Positions 37,692 to 46,812 of a DNA stretch of 64,000 bases are shown piece by piece. The number at the start of each line of letters is the position of its first letter. The stretch's first letter is position 1. The notes beneath the pieces are model-generated. The model did no database searches, had not been told where the DNA came from, and saw nothing but the letters and a program-made list of their open reading frames with translations. This DNA is from Spirosoma montaniterrae (GTDB lineage Bacteria; Bacteroidota; Bacteroidia; Cytophagales; Spirosomataceae): positions 434,001-498,000 of the forward strand of contig NZ_CP014263.1 in the NCBI RefSeq assembly GCF_001988955.1, written 5' to 3'. Both the position numbers and the translations under genes were made by a program.

Positions 37692-38261
37692 GTGAAACTC
37701 TACATCAAAGGCATGGTAAGTAATAGCTGTAAAACGATTGTAAGGGCCGCTTTAAATGACCTTGGGTTGCATTGTGCAGCGTTGGATCTTGGCGAAGTTG
37801 AACTGGATGGGATTATTACACTGGAGCAACTCTCTCAGGTGAGAGTGGCTTTACTGCTTTCAGGTCATGAATTGATAGATGATAAAAGGAAGCTTCTTGT
37901 TGAGAAAATAAAACATACTGTTATTGACCTGATACATCATACGGATGAGGCCATCAAAGTGACAAATTCAGATTACATAAGCGCAAGACTCGAATATGAT
38001 TATACCTATCTGGCCAATCTTTTTTCTGAAGTAACAGGCAATACAATTGAACATTACATCATTGCGCATAAGATTGAGCGGGCCAAAGAATTACTTCTTT
38101 ACAATGAACTCAATCTTACTCAAATCGCTAATAAGTTGCACTATAGCAGTGTAGCGCATTTATCTACTCAATTTAAGAAAGTTACAGGATTGACTCCTAC
38201 ACTTTTTAGACAACTCACACACAATGGCCGCATTGCACATGAAGATGTGGGAATAGTGTAA
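37692..38261 (+). CDS. AraC-type HTH regulator with ferredoxin-like (HMA-like) N-terminus
   Basis: A 189-residue protein. Residues 1-60 (MKLYIKGMVSNSCKTIVRAA, LGLHCAALDLGEVEL) look like a small beta-alpha-beta domain of the heavy-metal-associated type, with one Cys kept in the loop. The C-terminal 100 residues are an AraC HTH pair: YDYTYLANLFSEVTGNTIEH and ELLLYNELNLTQIANKLHYS, followed by VAHLSTQFKKVTGLTPTLFR. This two-part architecture is common in Bacteroidota, often near metal-resistance or mobile genes. The base composition is more AT-rich than the flanking loci, so it may have been acquired. The regulated gene may be the next one; the sequence does not show it. Confidence 0.85.
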   Translation: MKLYIKGMVSNSCKTIVRAALNDLGLHCAALDLGEVELDGIITLEQLSQVRVALLLSGHELIDDKRKLLVEKIKHTVIDLIHHTDEAIKVTNSDYISARLEYDYTYLANLFSEVTGNTIEHYIIAHKIERAKELLLYNELNLTQIANKLHYSSVAHLSTQFKKVTGLTPTLFRQLTHNGRIAHEDVGIV

Positions 38262-38349
38262 GTTATATCTATAACTATACAACTCTTTATAAAATTAAAG
38301 TTACCTACTTTGCTATGTAATATTTATCGAACGTTAAAATTCAACAAAA

Positions 38350-39582
38350 ATGAAAAAAACTTTTCTACTTCTATTAACTACCATAACGCTATCCACGCTT
38401 GTGAATGGGAGTTTTGCTCAGACAAAGGCTCCTAATTTAAGGACAACGGCTGGTTTTGCCTTTTTTACTGCCAACGGAGCGTTCGAAGTCAATGGTAACA
38501 GTACGATGGTAACCGGCGACGTAGGCACGAATGTAGGAGCCTTCAATGGTTTTCTTCCAGGGACGTTGACTGGCAGCAAACGTCTACCGGGTTCTCCCGA
38601 AGCTGTGCAGGCCGCCAGCGATGTGTTAGCTGCGTACAACTCGTTAACCCCGCTTACCTGCGACAGGGTTGTTGCTGCTGAATTAGGGGGGCAAACGCTT
38701 ACGCCGGGTGTTTCCTGCCAGAATACGGCATCCCCAACCACTTTAAATGGAACGCTGACGTTGAGTGGATCAGGTATATTTATTGTTAAGCTAAGCAGTG
38801 CGTTAACGACAGCCACAAGTTCAAATATTGCGCTTACCAATGGTGCCACGGCCAATAATGTGTTCTTTCAGGTAGATGGAGCTTTTACAGCCGGAACCAG
38901 TTCCAGTTTACAGGGTACTTTCCTGGTCAATGGTGCTATTGTTCTGGCAACGGGGGCTTCTCTCAATGGTAGGGGCTTGTCTATTGGTGGGGCAATCACC
39001 TTAAATGCTAACACAGTAACTAACGTGGCAGCACCGTTGCCTGTATCCTTAGTATCCTTTACGGCCCAGCCGCAAGCTAACCGTACAGTCGATATTGCCT
39101 GGACTACCTCCTTAGAAACCAACAATAGAGGTTTTGTGGTTGAGCGCAGTAAGGATCTACAGCTTTTCGTTAAGGTAGGCGAAGTAGGCGAAATCGCAGC
39201 CAACAGTAGTGCTTTAAAGAACTACAAACTTACCGACCAGACGCCATATGTCGGCACCAGCTATTACCGCCTGAAACAAACAGATCTCAACGGCAAAATG
39301 ACCATCTATCCCGCCGTGTCGGTAGTGCTGCGAGACGACGCCTATGGCATATTTCCAAACCCGGCTCTTGGCGATGGTCGGTTTGCACTCCGGATCGATG
39401 AGCCGGAGACGGCAAAACTGGGTTTCTTCAGTGTGGACGGTCGTATCCTTCCCCTTCAGAGAACAGGTATTCAATCGGGTAATCTTCTGCTGAAAACTAC
39501 CGACAAGTTGTCAGCGGGGGTTTATATTCTCACGGTTGAAGAGCGAGGCCAGGTACGCCAGCATCGTCTGGTTGTCGAGTAG
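38350..39582 (+). CDS. Ice-binding-like (DUF3494) protein with T9SS sorting domain
   Basis: A 410-residue secreted protein. A signal peptide (MKKTFLLLLTTITLSTLVNG, ending FAQ) is followed by a DUF3494 domain at about 35-225 (FAFFTANGAFEVNGNSTMVT GDVGTNVG pattern, LGGQTLTPGVSCQN, NGTLTLSGSGIFIVKLSSAL, NNVFFQVDGAFTAGTSSSLQ), the beta-helix fold of ice-binding and related adhesin proteins. A linker domain (PLPVSLVSFTAQPQANRTVD, about 227-330) and a type A T9SS C-terminal domain (YGIFPNPALGDGRFALRI ... LSAGVYILTVEERG) complete it. It should be exported by the type IX system and anchored to the surface. Ice binding is possible but many DUF3494 proteins may be adhesins. Confidence 0.9.
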   Translation: MKKTFLLLLTTITLSTLVNGSFAQTKAPNLRTTAGFAFFTANGAFEVNGNSTMVTGDVGTNVGAFNGFLPGTLTGSKRLPGSPEAVQAASDVLAAYNSLTPLTCDRVVAAELGGQTLTPGVSCQNTASPTTLNGTLTLSGSGIFIVKLSSALTTATSSNIALTNGATANNVFFQVDGAFTAGTSSSLQGTFLVNGAIVLATGASLNGRGLSIGGAITLNANTVTNVAAPLPVSLVSFTAQPQANRTVDIAWTTSLETNNRGFVVERSKDLQLFVKVGEVGEIAANSSALKNYKLTDQTPYVGTSYYRLKQTDLNGKMTIYPAVSVVLRDDAYGIFPNPALGDGRFALRIDEPETAKLGFFSVDGRILPLQRTGIQSGNLLLKTTDKLSAGVYILTVEERGQVRQHRLVVE

Positions 39583-39631
39583 GTATAAACCTGCCTAATT
39601 ACTGATTCACCACATTTAATACTCTGTGCTT

Positions 39632-39772
39632 ATGAAAACGAAGGCTGTACATATACCAACTCTCCCGCCTAAGAAGGCATACAAAACACCCAAACTTAAT
39701 GTGTTGGGTAACCTGAAAAAACTCACCTTGAAAACCGGCTCGAACGTCGATGGGATGGGCGGTTTCATATAG
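39632..39772 (+). CDS. Putative lasso-type RiPP precursor peptide (46 residues)
   Basis: A short ORF below the usual length cut-off. It starts MKTKAVHIPTLPPKKAYKTP and continues KLNVLGNLKKLTLKTGSNVD, ending GMGGFI. The segment Y17-K-T-P20-K-L22-N-V-L-G26 fits the YxxPxLxxxG leader motif bound by PqqD-like recognition domains in lasso-peptide pathways, and Thr32 or Thr35 could be the conserved Thr before the cleavage site. Asp40 could accept the macrolactam: cutting before Lys34 gives a 7-residue ring and before Leu33 an 8-residue ring, while starting at Gly36 would be too small. No processing enzyme is adjacent; a Cys-less asparagine-synthetase homologue lies 22 kb away. A strong hairpin follows directly. 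Confidence 0.6.
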   Translation: MKTKAVHIPTLPPKKAYKTPKLNVLGNLKKLTLKTGSNVDGMGGFI

Positions 39773-39784
39773 GTAACAACTAAT

Positions 39785-39842
39785 GAAACGACGAATGGCC
39801 TGATGAACCACACTGCTGGTTTATCAGGCCATTCGTCGTTTC
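39785..39842. terminator. Long hairpin (26-bp stem) after the RiPP-like ORF
   Basis: The arms at 39785-39810 and 39817-39842 are complementary over 26 bp with a single G/T wobble, around the 6-nt loop CACTGC. The stem core is CGACGAATGGCCTGAT. There is no T-run on either strand, so it may be a bidirectional barrier, an mRNA stabiliser or a mobile palindromic element rather than a simple terminator. It begins 13 bp after the stop codon of the 46-residue ORF. Confidence 0.65.
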
Positions 39843-40030
39843 AGGTAAGCTCCAAATCCGATAGAATGATGTTTAAGCCAGAAAACAGGGTATTGGGTGA
39901 GCAGCAGGGGAAGCCCGAAAATACAGGTGCTGAAAAAAACTTCAAAAAATTCATAGGGTATTTTTACTGGTCGTTGTCTTGTAGGTAGTAATCTGACTTT
40001 TTCTAAGATAATATTGTTTTTTTCTGGTAA

Positions 40031-40657
40031 ATGCTGATGCGCATAAAGCCCCTGCAACCAGACCTTGACAACGACGCTGCCCGTCGTTTGTCTAAGGTAG
40101 CCAACGAACCCGAACAGGTTTGGGACAAGGAGCTGTTTATCAGGTTAGCGTTTGCCGAAAGTGCTAAGGCAGGTTGCGAAGTTCTCTTTCGATACTATTA
40201 TCAGGTTCTCTGTAATCATGCAACCCGCTTCGTATACTCCCGAGAGTTAGCAGAAGATATTGTCAGTGAGGTTTTTTGCCGGATGTGGCGAACGCAGGCG
40301 TATGCGTCTATCCGCACGTCTTACCGGTTTTATTTATTCAGAGCCGTTCGGAATGAAGCTTACAATTATTTGCGGCTTGAGATACAGGGACACGAAGAAA
40401 TTAGCTGGGCAGAGATATCGAATGACCCCATTCCCGACAGCGTCGTTCAGTTTGATGAACTGATTGGCCTGATCGATACTATCCTCGAAACGTCGTCTCC
40501 TCAATGTCGTCGGGCGTTTATGCTAAACCGTTTTGAAGGTAAAAAGTACCGGGAAATCGCCGATGAGATGGGCGTATCGATTAAGACGGTGGAAGCGCAC
40601 GTCAGCAAGGCACTGCACATGCTGCGAAAAGGGCTTCGTAGCTACTGGCCCTCATAG
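40031..40657 (+). CDS. ECF RNA polymerase sigma-70 factor
   Basis: A 208-residue sigma factor that heads the second SusC/SusD unit. Region 2 is at about 45-115 (YYYQVLCNHATRFVYSRELA, then EDIVSEVFCRMWRTQAYASI), region 4 at about 145-200 (SPQCRRAFMLNRFEGKKYRE with HTH REIADEMGVSIKTVEAHVSK). It is of the Bacteroidota RpoE-like family linked to FecR. The FecR gene begins 44 bp downstream of its stop. Confidence 0.94.
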   Translation: MLMRIKPLQPDLDNDAARRLSKVANEPEQVWDKELFIRLAFAESAKAGCEVLFRYYYQVLCNHATRFVYSRELAEDIVSEVFCRMWRTQAYASIRTSYRFYLFRAVRNEAYNYLRLEIQGHEEISWAEISNDPIPDSVVQFDELIGLIDTILETSSPQCRRAFMLNRFEGKKYREIADEMGVSIKTVEAHVSKALHMLRKGLRSYWPS

Positions 40658-40701
40658 AGCAAACTTTATCCAGTTTCTATCAACTCTGAAAACTTCGTCG
40701 A

Positions 40702-41681
40702 TGAAAGAGAATGTGTTTCAGTTGTTTGCCAGACAGGCAAGTCCGTTACAGCGTACAGCTATTGAGATCTGGCTCCGTAAGCCAGGCAACGAAGAGCAAT
40801 ATTATGAATGGCTGGAAGAGTGGGAGCGTCAACACGCGCTATGCGAAGATAATTCGGAAAAAGCGTTTGTTGTCTTTCGCGATTTTATGGAGCAGCATGA
40901 GCCGAACCAACCCCCTGTCGTGGTCGAACGGCCTGTAGCGTTGGCGTTTCTTTCTTTTCCACTTCGCACGCTGCTGGCCGCAGCCTGTGCAGTATTGATT
41001 CTGGGAATTGGTTTCTGGTGGCGCAGCGAATGGGGTCAATACCGGGTCTATCAGACTGCCTATGGTGAAAAGAAGACGGTAACATTAGCCGATGGCAGCC
41101 GGGTAAGCCTGATGGGAAATGCTGCGCTGAAAGTTCCGCGCTGGGGGTTTACCGATAGGCAGCGCGAAGTTTGGCTGCGTGGGCGGGCTAATTTCGAGGT
41201 TGTCCATACGCGTATGCACACGTCGTTTATCGTGCACACGTCTCACAATTGGAAAGTACACGTATTGGGAACTGTTTTTTCGGTTCGCGCCAGCCCACGT
41301 CTGGCAATGGTCCGGCTTCATAGCGGTAAGGTAAAGCTGGTGGACCGGGTAGGTAATGTAGAGCAGTCGCTAATTCTCAACCCAAACGACGTAGCCCGGC
41401 TCGATGCGCATCATCGCTGGGTAGTTCGGTCTCAGAAGACGAAATGGGCCGAGTGGAAAGAAAACCGGTTTGATTTTAATGCCCTTACGCTCCGGCAAGT
41501 TGGAGACGAGTTGGAGGAGGAGTACGGTATTCGGGTGCAAATTCCGGATCAGGCTCTGGCTGCACGCGTACTAATGGGTTCATTTAACGCCAGAAGCGTG
41601 GATGAACTGTTACAATCGATTGCGTTGCTGCTCAATGTCCGTGTTGAACGCCGGGGCAACACTGTCGTTTTTCAGCCATAA
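40702..41681 (+). CDS. FecR-family anti-sigma factor
   Basis: A 326-residue protein from the ATG at 40702 (MKENVFQLFARQASPLQRTA); the longer frame upstream overlaps the sigma gene out of phase. Its layout is a cytoplasmic part (1-85), one transmembrane helix (LRTLLAAACAVLILGIGFWW, about 88-108), a FecR domain (KKTVTLADGSRVSLMGNAAL, VHVLGTVFSVRA, VRLHSGKVKLVD; about 120-215) and a C-terminal DUF4974-like part (RFDFNALTLRQVGDELEEEY). It should control the preceding sigma factor in response to the following STN-bearing SusC. Confidence 0.94.
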
Positions 41682-41722
41682 AAGAAGCACAACCAATTCG
41701 TAAACCCTAAACCTCTTTACAC

Positions 41723-44700
41723 ATGCACACGTTTCCGGGAAACAAGCTATCCATGTTGTTAGGGTGTTGGCTACTCAGTCTGCCTAATTTGTCGGGAATG
41801 GCCCAGGTAGGGGTTCTGGCACACGTAGATAAACGAGTTCATGCGTCAGCCGAACAGCCCCAAAGTATACCCCTCAAAGCGGCCCTTGACCTGTTGCAAA
41901 ACAAATTCAGGGTCAGCCTTATGTATGAACGTAAGTCGGTTGAGGGAGTATACATTTCTGCGGGGGCTATGCCAGTTGCCGCCGATATTGAAAAATGCCT
42001 GAATCAGCTCCTGCCAGCGTATAATCTCACGTATAGAAAGATGAACGCTGATTCGTATCTGATTCTGCCAAAGCCGAAAGCCGAAAAAGCCGCGCCCGCA
42101 CTAAAAAGCGAGTTGGAGATATTTCAGCAGGTGGTCGACAAAACCATTACCGGCAAAGTAACCGACGAAAAAGGTGAGTCGCTGGCGGGGGTCAGCGTAC
42201 TGGTAAAAGGAACCCTGAAAGGCACCAATACCGACGCCGACGGTAATTTCAGGATCAGTCTTGAGCCTGCCGACAATGTGTTGGTTTTCAGTTTTGTAGG
42301 ATACATCAGGCAGGAGGTTGAAGTAGGCAATCAGTCGGTTATCGCCGTTACGCTGAAAGTAGAAACACAGACGCTGAGCGACGTGGTTGTTACGGCGTTG
42401 GGGTTCAACCGCGATAAGGCCGCGCTGTCGTATGCTGTAACGGAGATTGGTGGTGATAATCTTATCAAAGCCCGCGAAACGAACTTGGGAAACGCTTTGG
42501 TTGGGCGTATTGCCGGTGTAAACGCTACCGGTTTGGCTACGGGGCCAGGTGGGTCGAGCCGGGTGGTAATTCGGGGGAATGGCTCGCTCAATGGCAATAA
42601 TCAGCCGCTGTATGTGGTGAATGGCGTGCCGATCAACAACAACAATCAGGGGGCACCCGGTACGTTTGGCGGCATTGACCGGGGCGACGGCCTGACCAGC
42701 ATCAACCCCGACGACATTGCCACGATTACCGTACTCAAGGGAGGTACCGCAGCCGCCCTCTACGGCGCACGAGCCGCCAATGGGGTCATTCTAATTACCA
42801 CCAAATCGGGAAATATCCAGAAAGGCATTGGTGTTGAGTATAACACAACGCTCACCGTAGAAACGCCCCGTGATTTGCTGGATTGGCAATATGAATACGG
42901 GTCTGGCTCACGCGGGAAAGCCCCGACCTCACAGGCCGAAGCCATTGCGTTTGGGCGGATGTCGTGGGGAGCCAAATTAGATGGGTCGCCCGTGGTTCAG
43001 CCCGACGGACAAATCAGACCTTACGAAGCCCAGAAGAACAACATCCGAAACTTTTATAACAATGGCACAACCTTTTCTAACACGCTGGCTTTTTCGGGAG
43101 GTAATGAAGCTGTCCGGTTCCGCTTCTCGGCGGCTAATATGGACAATAAGGGCATCGTGCCCAACAATTCGCTGAATCGAAAAACATTCAGCCTCAGTGC
43201 CAACGCCAATTTAGCCAAAAAGCTGTTGTTCGAGGGCAATGTGCAGTACACCCTCGAAGAAAACAAAAACCGTGTCCATACGGCTGATTTCACGAAAAAC
43301 CCCAATGCCGCCACCCAACTGATAGCAACCAACATCGACGTTCGTACCCTGGCACCCGGTTATACGGCCAATGGCACGGAGGTGATCTGGAGCGATTACA
43401 TCTACGCCACCAATCCATACTTCGCCGTCGATAAAGTACGCAACAGCGACACCCGACGTCGGTTTATCGGCTCGTTCAATGCACGATACAATATCACCGA
43501 TTGGTTGTATGGGCGCGTTCGGCTGGGGATGGATCAGTTAAATTTCGATGCCTATAACATAGAACCGTCGGGCATTGCTTTCAATGACAGGGGCAGTATG
43601 ACTACGGATCTGAGCATTGCCACGGAAACGAACGCTGAAGCACTTATTGGCCTGAACAAAGCTTTCGGGAAAATCAATGTCAACGCGTTGGTCGGAGGCA
43701 ATCAGATGCATAATAAAGTGGATGGCCGGACGCTGAGCAGCGGTCTTTTCAATGTGCCTTTCCAGTATTTTATTGGCAATGGAAGTGGGCAGAATTTTAC
43801 TGTCAACTATCAGGAGTTTGCCATTAACTCGCTGTTTGTCTCGGCAGATATCGACTATAACAACACGTTGTTTTTTACCTTCACAGGTCGGCAGGATTGG
43901 TTTTCTACGTTGTCGAAAGAAAACAACAACCTGTTTTATCCGTCGGTTGGGTTGAGTTATGTCCTCACCAATCACTGGGAGTCGCATCCGACCTGGTTAG
44001 ACTACGCTAAAGTTCGCACGTCGTGGGCGCAGGTGGGGGGCGGTGCGCCGAATCCATACGGGCTAACGCTCACGTACACGCCACAGGCACAGCAGCACTT
44101 AGGGGCCACGCTGATGAACGTGACGGGGAATGTGATACCGAATAAACTGGTGCCGTATACCTCTACCACCACTGAAATAGGCGTTGACCTGAAAGCCTTT
44201 CGGAATCTGGTAGGCGTTGATCTGACCTTCTACGAACGTTCTACTACCAACGACATTGTGTTTGCCTCGGTGCCTTTCTCGTCTGGTTATGCCCGAACAG
44301 CACTGAACGTGGGGCAGGTTCGTAACCGGGGCGTCGAACTGTTGCTGACCGGTACGCTCTTCCGTAAAGCCAACTGGTCGTGGGACATTAGCTACAATGC
44401 GGCTTACAATAACAATAAGGTGGTAAAAATTGCGGATGGGATAACTTCACTGTTTATCGACGGGGCAACCACCCGCACCCAGAATGGCGGAATTTACCAC
44501 TTCGAAGGTCGGCCTTTCGGGATGATTGCGGGAAACCGGCCCAGAGTGGATGCTAACGGCAGAACCGTTTATAACAGTGCCAATGGTATTCCCGTGCAGG
44601 GGCCTTTGGAACCGCTCGGACTGGGAGTACCTCCCTGGATTATGGGCATCAACAACAGGCTCAATTACAGAAACTTCTCACTTGATTTACTGATCGATGG

Positions 44701-45151
44701 CAAATTTGGCGGGCAGATTTATTCGGCCACCAACGCCTACGGTACTCAGTTTGGATTAGACAGGCGCACGGTTGAAAACGGCGTTCGGGAATCCGGTATT
44801 GCCGTGTCGGGTGTTGACCAGCGAGGGGCTGAGTATAGCGCAACCGTACCGGCTCAGACGTACTATTCGGCTATTTGGGCCACGCTCACCGATCAGTTTG
44901 TAAGCAGTGCCGATTTCGTTAAACTTCGTTCCCTGACGTTTAGCTACACTATTCCCAAACGTCTGTTTGCCAAAACACCCATTCAATCGGCCAGCCTTTC
45001 GGTGGTTGGCCGAAATCTGGCACTTCTCTACAACGCTGCCCGTAACATCGATCCTGAATCGGGCTACTCAAATGGCAACGGACAAGGCTTAGAAAACTTC
45101 GGTCTGCCCAGCACCCGGAGTTTTGGCATGAACCTGCTGGTAAGCTTTTAG
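41723..45151 (+). CDS. SusC-like TonB-dependent receptor with STN domain
   Basis: A 1142-residue outer-membrane transporter: signal peptide (to about residue 28), STN domain at about 48-115 (IPLKAALDLLQNKFRVSLMY), carboxypeptidase-regulatory-like domain (TITGKVTDEKGESLAGVSVL, about 138-220), plug starting LSDVVVTALGFNRDKAALSY (about 222-345), and a barrel ending GMNLLVSF. The ALGFNRDKAAL plug start places it in a different SusC subgroup from the two others in this window, which have VGYG or IGYG. The STN domain links it to the FecR/sigma pair just upstream. Confidence 0.95.
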   Translation: MHTFPGNKLSMLLGCWLLSLPNLSGMAQVGVLAHVDKRVHASAEQPQSIPLKAALDLLQNKFRVSLMYERKSVEGVYISAGAMPVAADIEKCLNQLLPAYNLTYRKMNADSYLILPKPKAEKAAPALKSELEIFQQVVDKTITGKVTDEKGESLAGVSVLVKGTLKGTNTDADGNFRISLEPADNVLVFSFVGYIRQEVEVGNQSVIAVTLKVETQTLSDVVVTALGFNRDKAALSYAVTEIGGDNLIKARETNLGNALVGRIAGVNATGLATGPGGSSRVVIRGNGSLNGNNQPLYVVNGVPINNNNQGAPGTFGGIDRGDGLTSINPDDIATITVLKGGTAAALYGARAANGVILITTKSGNIQKGIGVEYNTTLTVETPRDLLDWQYEYGSGSRGKAPTSQAEAIAFGRMSWGAKLDGSPVVQPDGQIRPYEAQKNNIRNFYNNGTTFSNTLAFSGGNEAVRFRFSAANMDNKGIVPNNSLNRKTFSLSANANLAKKLLFEGNVQYTLEENKNRVHTADFTKNPNAATQLIATNIDVRTLAPGYTANGTEVIWSDYIYATNPYFAVDKVRNSDTRRRFIGSFNARYNITDWLYGRVRLGMDQLNFDAYNIEPSGIAFNDRGSMTTDLSIATETNAEALIGLNKAFGKINVNALVGGNQMHNKVDGRTLSSGLFNVPFQYFIGNGSGQNFTVNYQEFAINSLFVSADIDYNNTLFFTFTGRQDWFSTLSKENNNLFYPSVGLSYVLTNHWESHPTWLDYAKVRTSWAQVGGGAPNPYGLTLTYTPQAQQHLGATLMNVTGNVIPNKLVPYTSTTTEIGVDLKAFRNLVGVDLTFYERSTTNDIVFASVPFSSGYARTALNVGQVRNRGVELLLTGTLFRKANWSWDISYNAAYNNNKVVKIADGITSLFIDGATTRTQNGGIYHFEGRPFGMIAGNRPRVDANGRTVYNSANGIPVQGPLEPLGLGVPPWIMGINNRLNYRNFSLDLLIDGKFGGQIYSATNAYGTQFGLDRRTVENGVRESGIAVSGVDQRGAEYSATVPAQTYYSAIWATLTDQFVSSADFVKLRSLTFSYTIPKRLFAKTPIQSASLSVVGRNLALLYNAARNIDPESGYSNGNGQGLENFGLPSTRSFGMNLLVSF

Positions 45152-45183
45152 CGAACAAAGTCTCATCTGTGTACTCTAAAGAC

Positions 45184-46779
45184 ATGAAGACGATACTGTA
45201 CTGTCAAAAAAAATCTCTGTTTACGCTTCTGCTCCTCATCGGGGTATCGTTGGGTTGCGATCAGGGGTTCGACGAAATGAACGTAAATCCCAATGCCTAC
45301 ACTACACCCGTTGTGGGCAACCTCTTCACGTATAGCCTGATTCGGACAGCCGGTACGGGTACAAACGACCGCAACCGAACCAATATCAAATATTTTGCCG
45401 GCGTGGTGCAATACATGGCCTCGCTTGGCACCAACTGGGCCGGAGACAAGTACGTGGAGAGCGGTCAGTTCGGCGACTTTTTTGAAACCGCATATTCGGT
45501 GCATATCAAAGAATTGCAGGAAGTAATTGCGGCCACCGAGGGTAAGCCCGATCAGATTAACCTGAATGCTATCGCCAACATCTGGCGGATTTATGCCCTG
45601 CATCGGGTTACCGATGCTTACGGCGACATTCCGTATACCGAAGCAGGGCAGGGCTATCTAACCAAAACGTATAAGCCGAAGTACGACAGGCAATCGGATA
45701 TTTATCCGGCTATGCTTAGCGGACTCGAAAAAGCAATTGGGCAGTTAGACCCCGCCAAACCGTCCTACGGCATTTCGGACGTGGTTTTTCAGGGCAATGT
45801 GGCAAAGTGGAAAACTTTTGGCTATTCGCTCATGCTGCGGTTAGCCATGCGGCTGACCAAAGTAGATGCTAAAGCCGCCGAAACCTGGGCCAAAAAAGCC
45901 ATTGCCGGGGGAGTCATGACCAGCAACGCTGACATTGCCAAACTCAACCACGTGGCTGGTAATCCTAATACGCAAAATTGGGATGCGGCTGAACTCAAGC
46001 GCGAAAGCTTTCCTGAATCCAATCGGGGAAAAGGTCCGGTGAAATTGGCAAAAACGCTGATCGACATGCTTCAGGCACGTAACGACCCGCGACTTCCTTT
46101 CTATGCTACGTTGTGGGAAGGTAATATTTTGAGCATACAAAACGAGAAACTGCCAGTCACCACTAACCCCAAATTGCAGAAAGGACTGCCCAATGGGTAC
46201 GATGCCAATACGATTAAGCAGGTTATTCCAGACTGGAGCAATGATATGCTGGTTAATTATTCGGAGCCAAACACGGGCACCATTGCCAGCCTCAACGCAC
46301 CAACCGTTTTTCAGAGTTATGCCGAAGTGGAGTTTCTGCTGGCCGAAGCTTCTCTGCGGGGCTGGGATGCGTCGAGTGCGGAGAATCATTTTAGAAAAGC
46401 CATCACGGCCTCCATGCAATCAACTACCTTGTTTCCAGGTAACGTGGTGATTTCGCCGAGCGATATCAATGCGTATCTGGCGGCCCAACCACTCAACGCG
46501 GCTACGTTTGACGGCAAAATGGAGCAAATCCACAATCAGTTTTATCTGGCTCATTTTATGTGGACCGACAATTTTGAAGCCTGGTCGAACTGGCGCCGAA
46601 CGGGCTATCCCAAACTCAGTCCCATTACGTATCCCGGCAACTTCACGGGTGGGGCGCCACTGGTTCGGCTACGCTATCCTATTTCTGAAACCACGCTCAA
46701 CAAAGAGAATTACGAGGCAGTAGTAGCCCGTCAGGGACCTGATTTGTATACCACGCCTGTCTGGTGGGATAAGCGATAA
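45184..46779 (+). CDS. SusD-like lipoprotein (SusD-like_2 type)
   Basis: A 531-residue lipoprotein starting at the ATG at 45184 (MKTILYCQKKSLFTLLLLIG), with lipobox VSLGC and then DQGFDEMNVNPNAYTTPVVG, the NxNPN start of the SusD/RagB subgroup named SusD-like_2. Further marks are IWRIYALHRVTDAYGDIPYT, YGISDVVFQGNVAKWKTFGY SLMLRLAMR and AEVEFLLAEASLRGWDASSA. It pairs with the preceding SusC of the ALGF type. The ligand is unknown. Confidence 0.92.
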   Translation: MKTILYCQKKSLFTLLLLIGVSLGCDQGFDEMNVNPNAYTTPVVGNLFTYSLIRTAGTGTNDRNRTNIKYFAGVVQYMASLGTNWAGDKYVESGQFGDFFETAYSVHIKELQEVIAATEGKPDQINLNAIANIWRIYALHRVTDAYGDIPYTEAGQGYLTKTYKPKYDRQSDIYPAMLSGLEKAIGQLDPAKPSYGISDVVFQGNVAKWKTFGYSLMLRLAMRLTKVDAKAAETWAKKAIAGGVMTSNADIAKLNHVAGNPNTQNWDAAELKRESFPESNRGKGPVKLAKTLIDMLQARNDPRLPFYATLWEGNILSIQNEKLPVTTNPKLQKGLPNGYDANTIKQVIPDWSNDMLVNYSEPNTGTIASLNAPTVFQSYAEVEFLLAEASLRGWDASSAENHFRKAITASMQSTTLFPGNVVISPSDINAYLAAQPLNAATFDGKMEQIHNQFYLAHFMWTDNFEAWSNWRRTGYPKLSPITYPGNFTGGAPLVRLRYPISETTLNKENYEAVVARQGPDLYTTPVWWDKR

Positions 46780-46812
46780 CCCTTACACACAAACCCTATT
46801 CTACGACTACGT

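Noticed and set aside
39599..39813. Two minus-strand open frames across the lasso-like ORF
   Set aside because: They are antisense to the 46-residue ORF with the YxxPxLxxxG motif, have no recognisable domain, and end in the hairpin region, so I treat them as shadows.
39824..40057. 77-residue minus-strand frame ending within the 26-bp-stem hairpin
   Set aside because: Its end is encoded by the palindrome and its start overlaps the sigma factor gene; no family is recognised.
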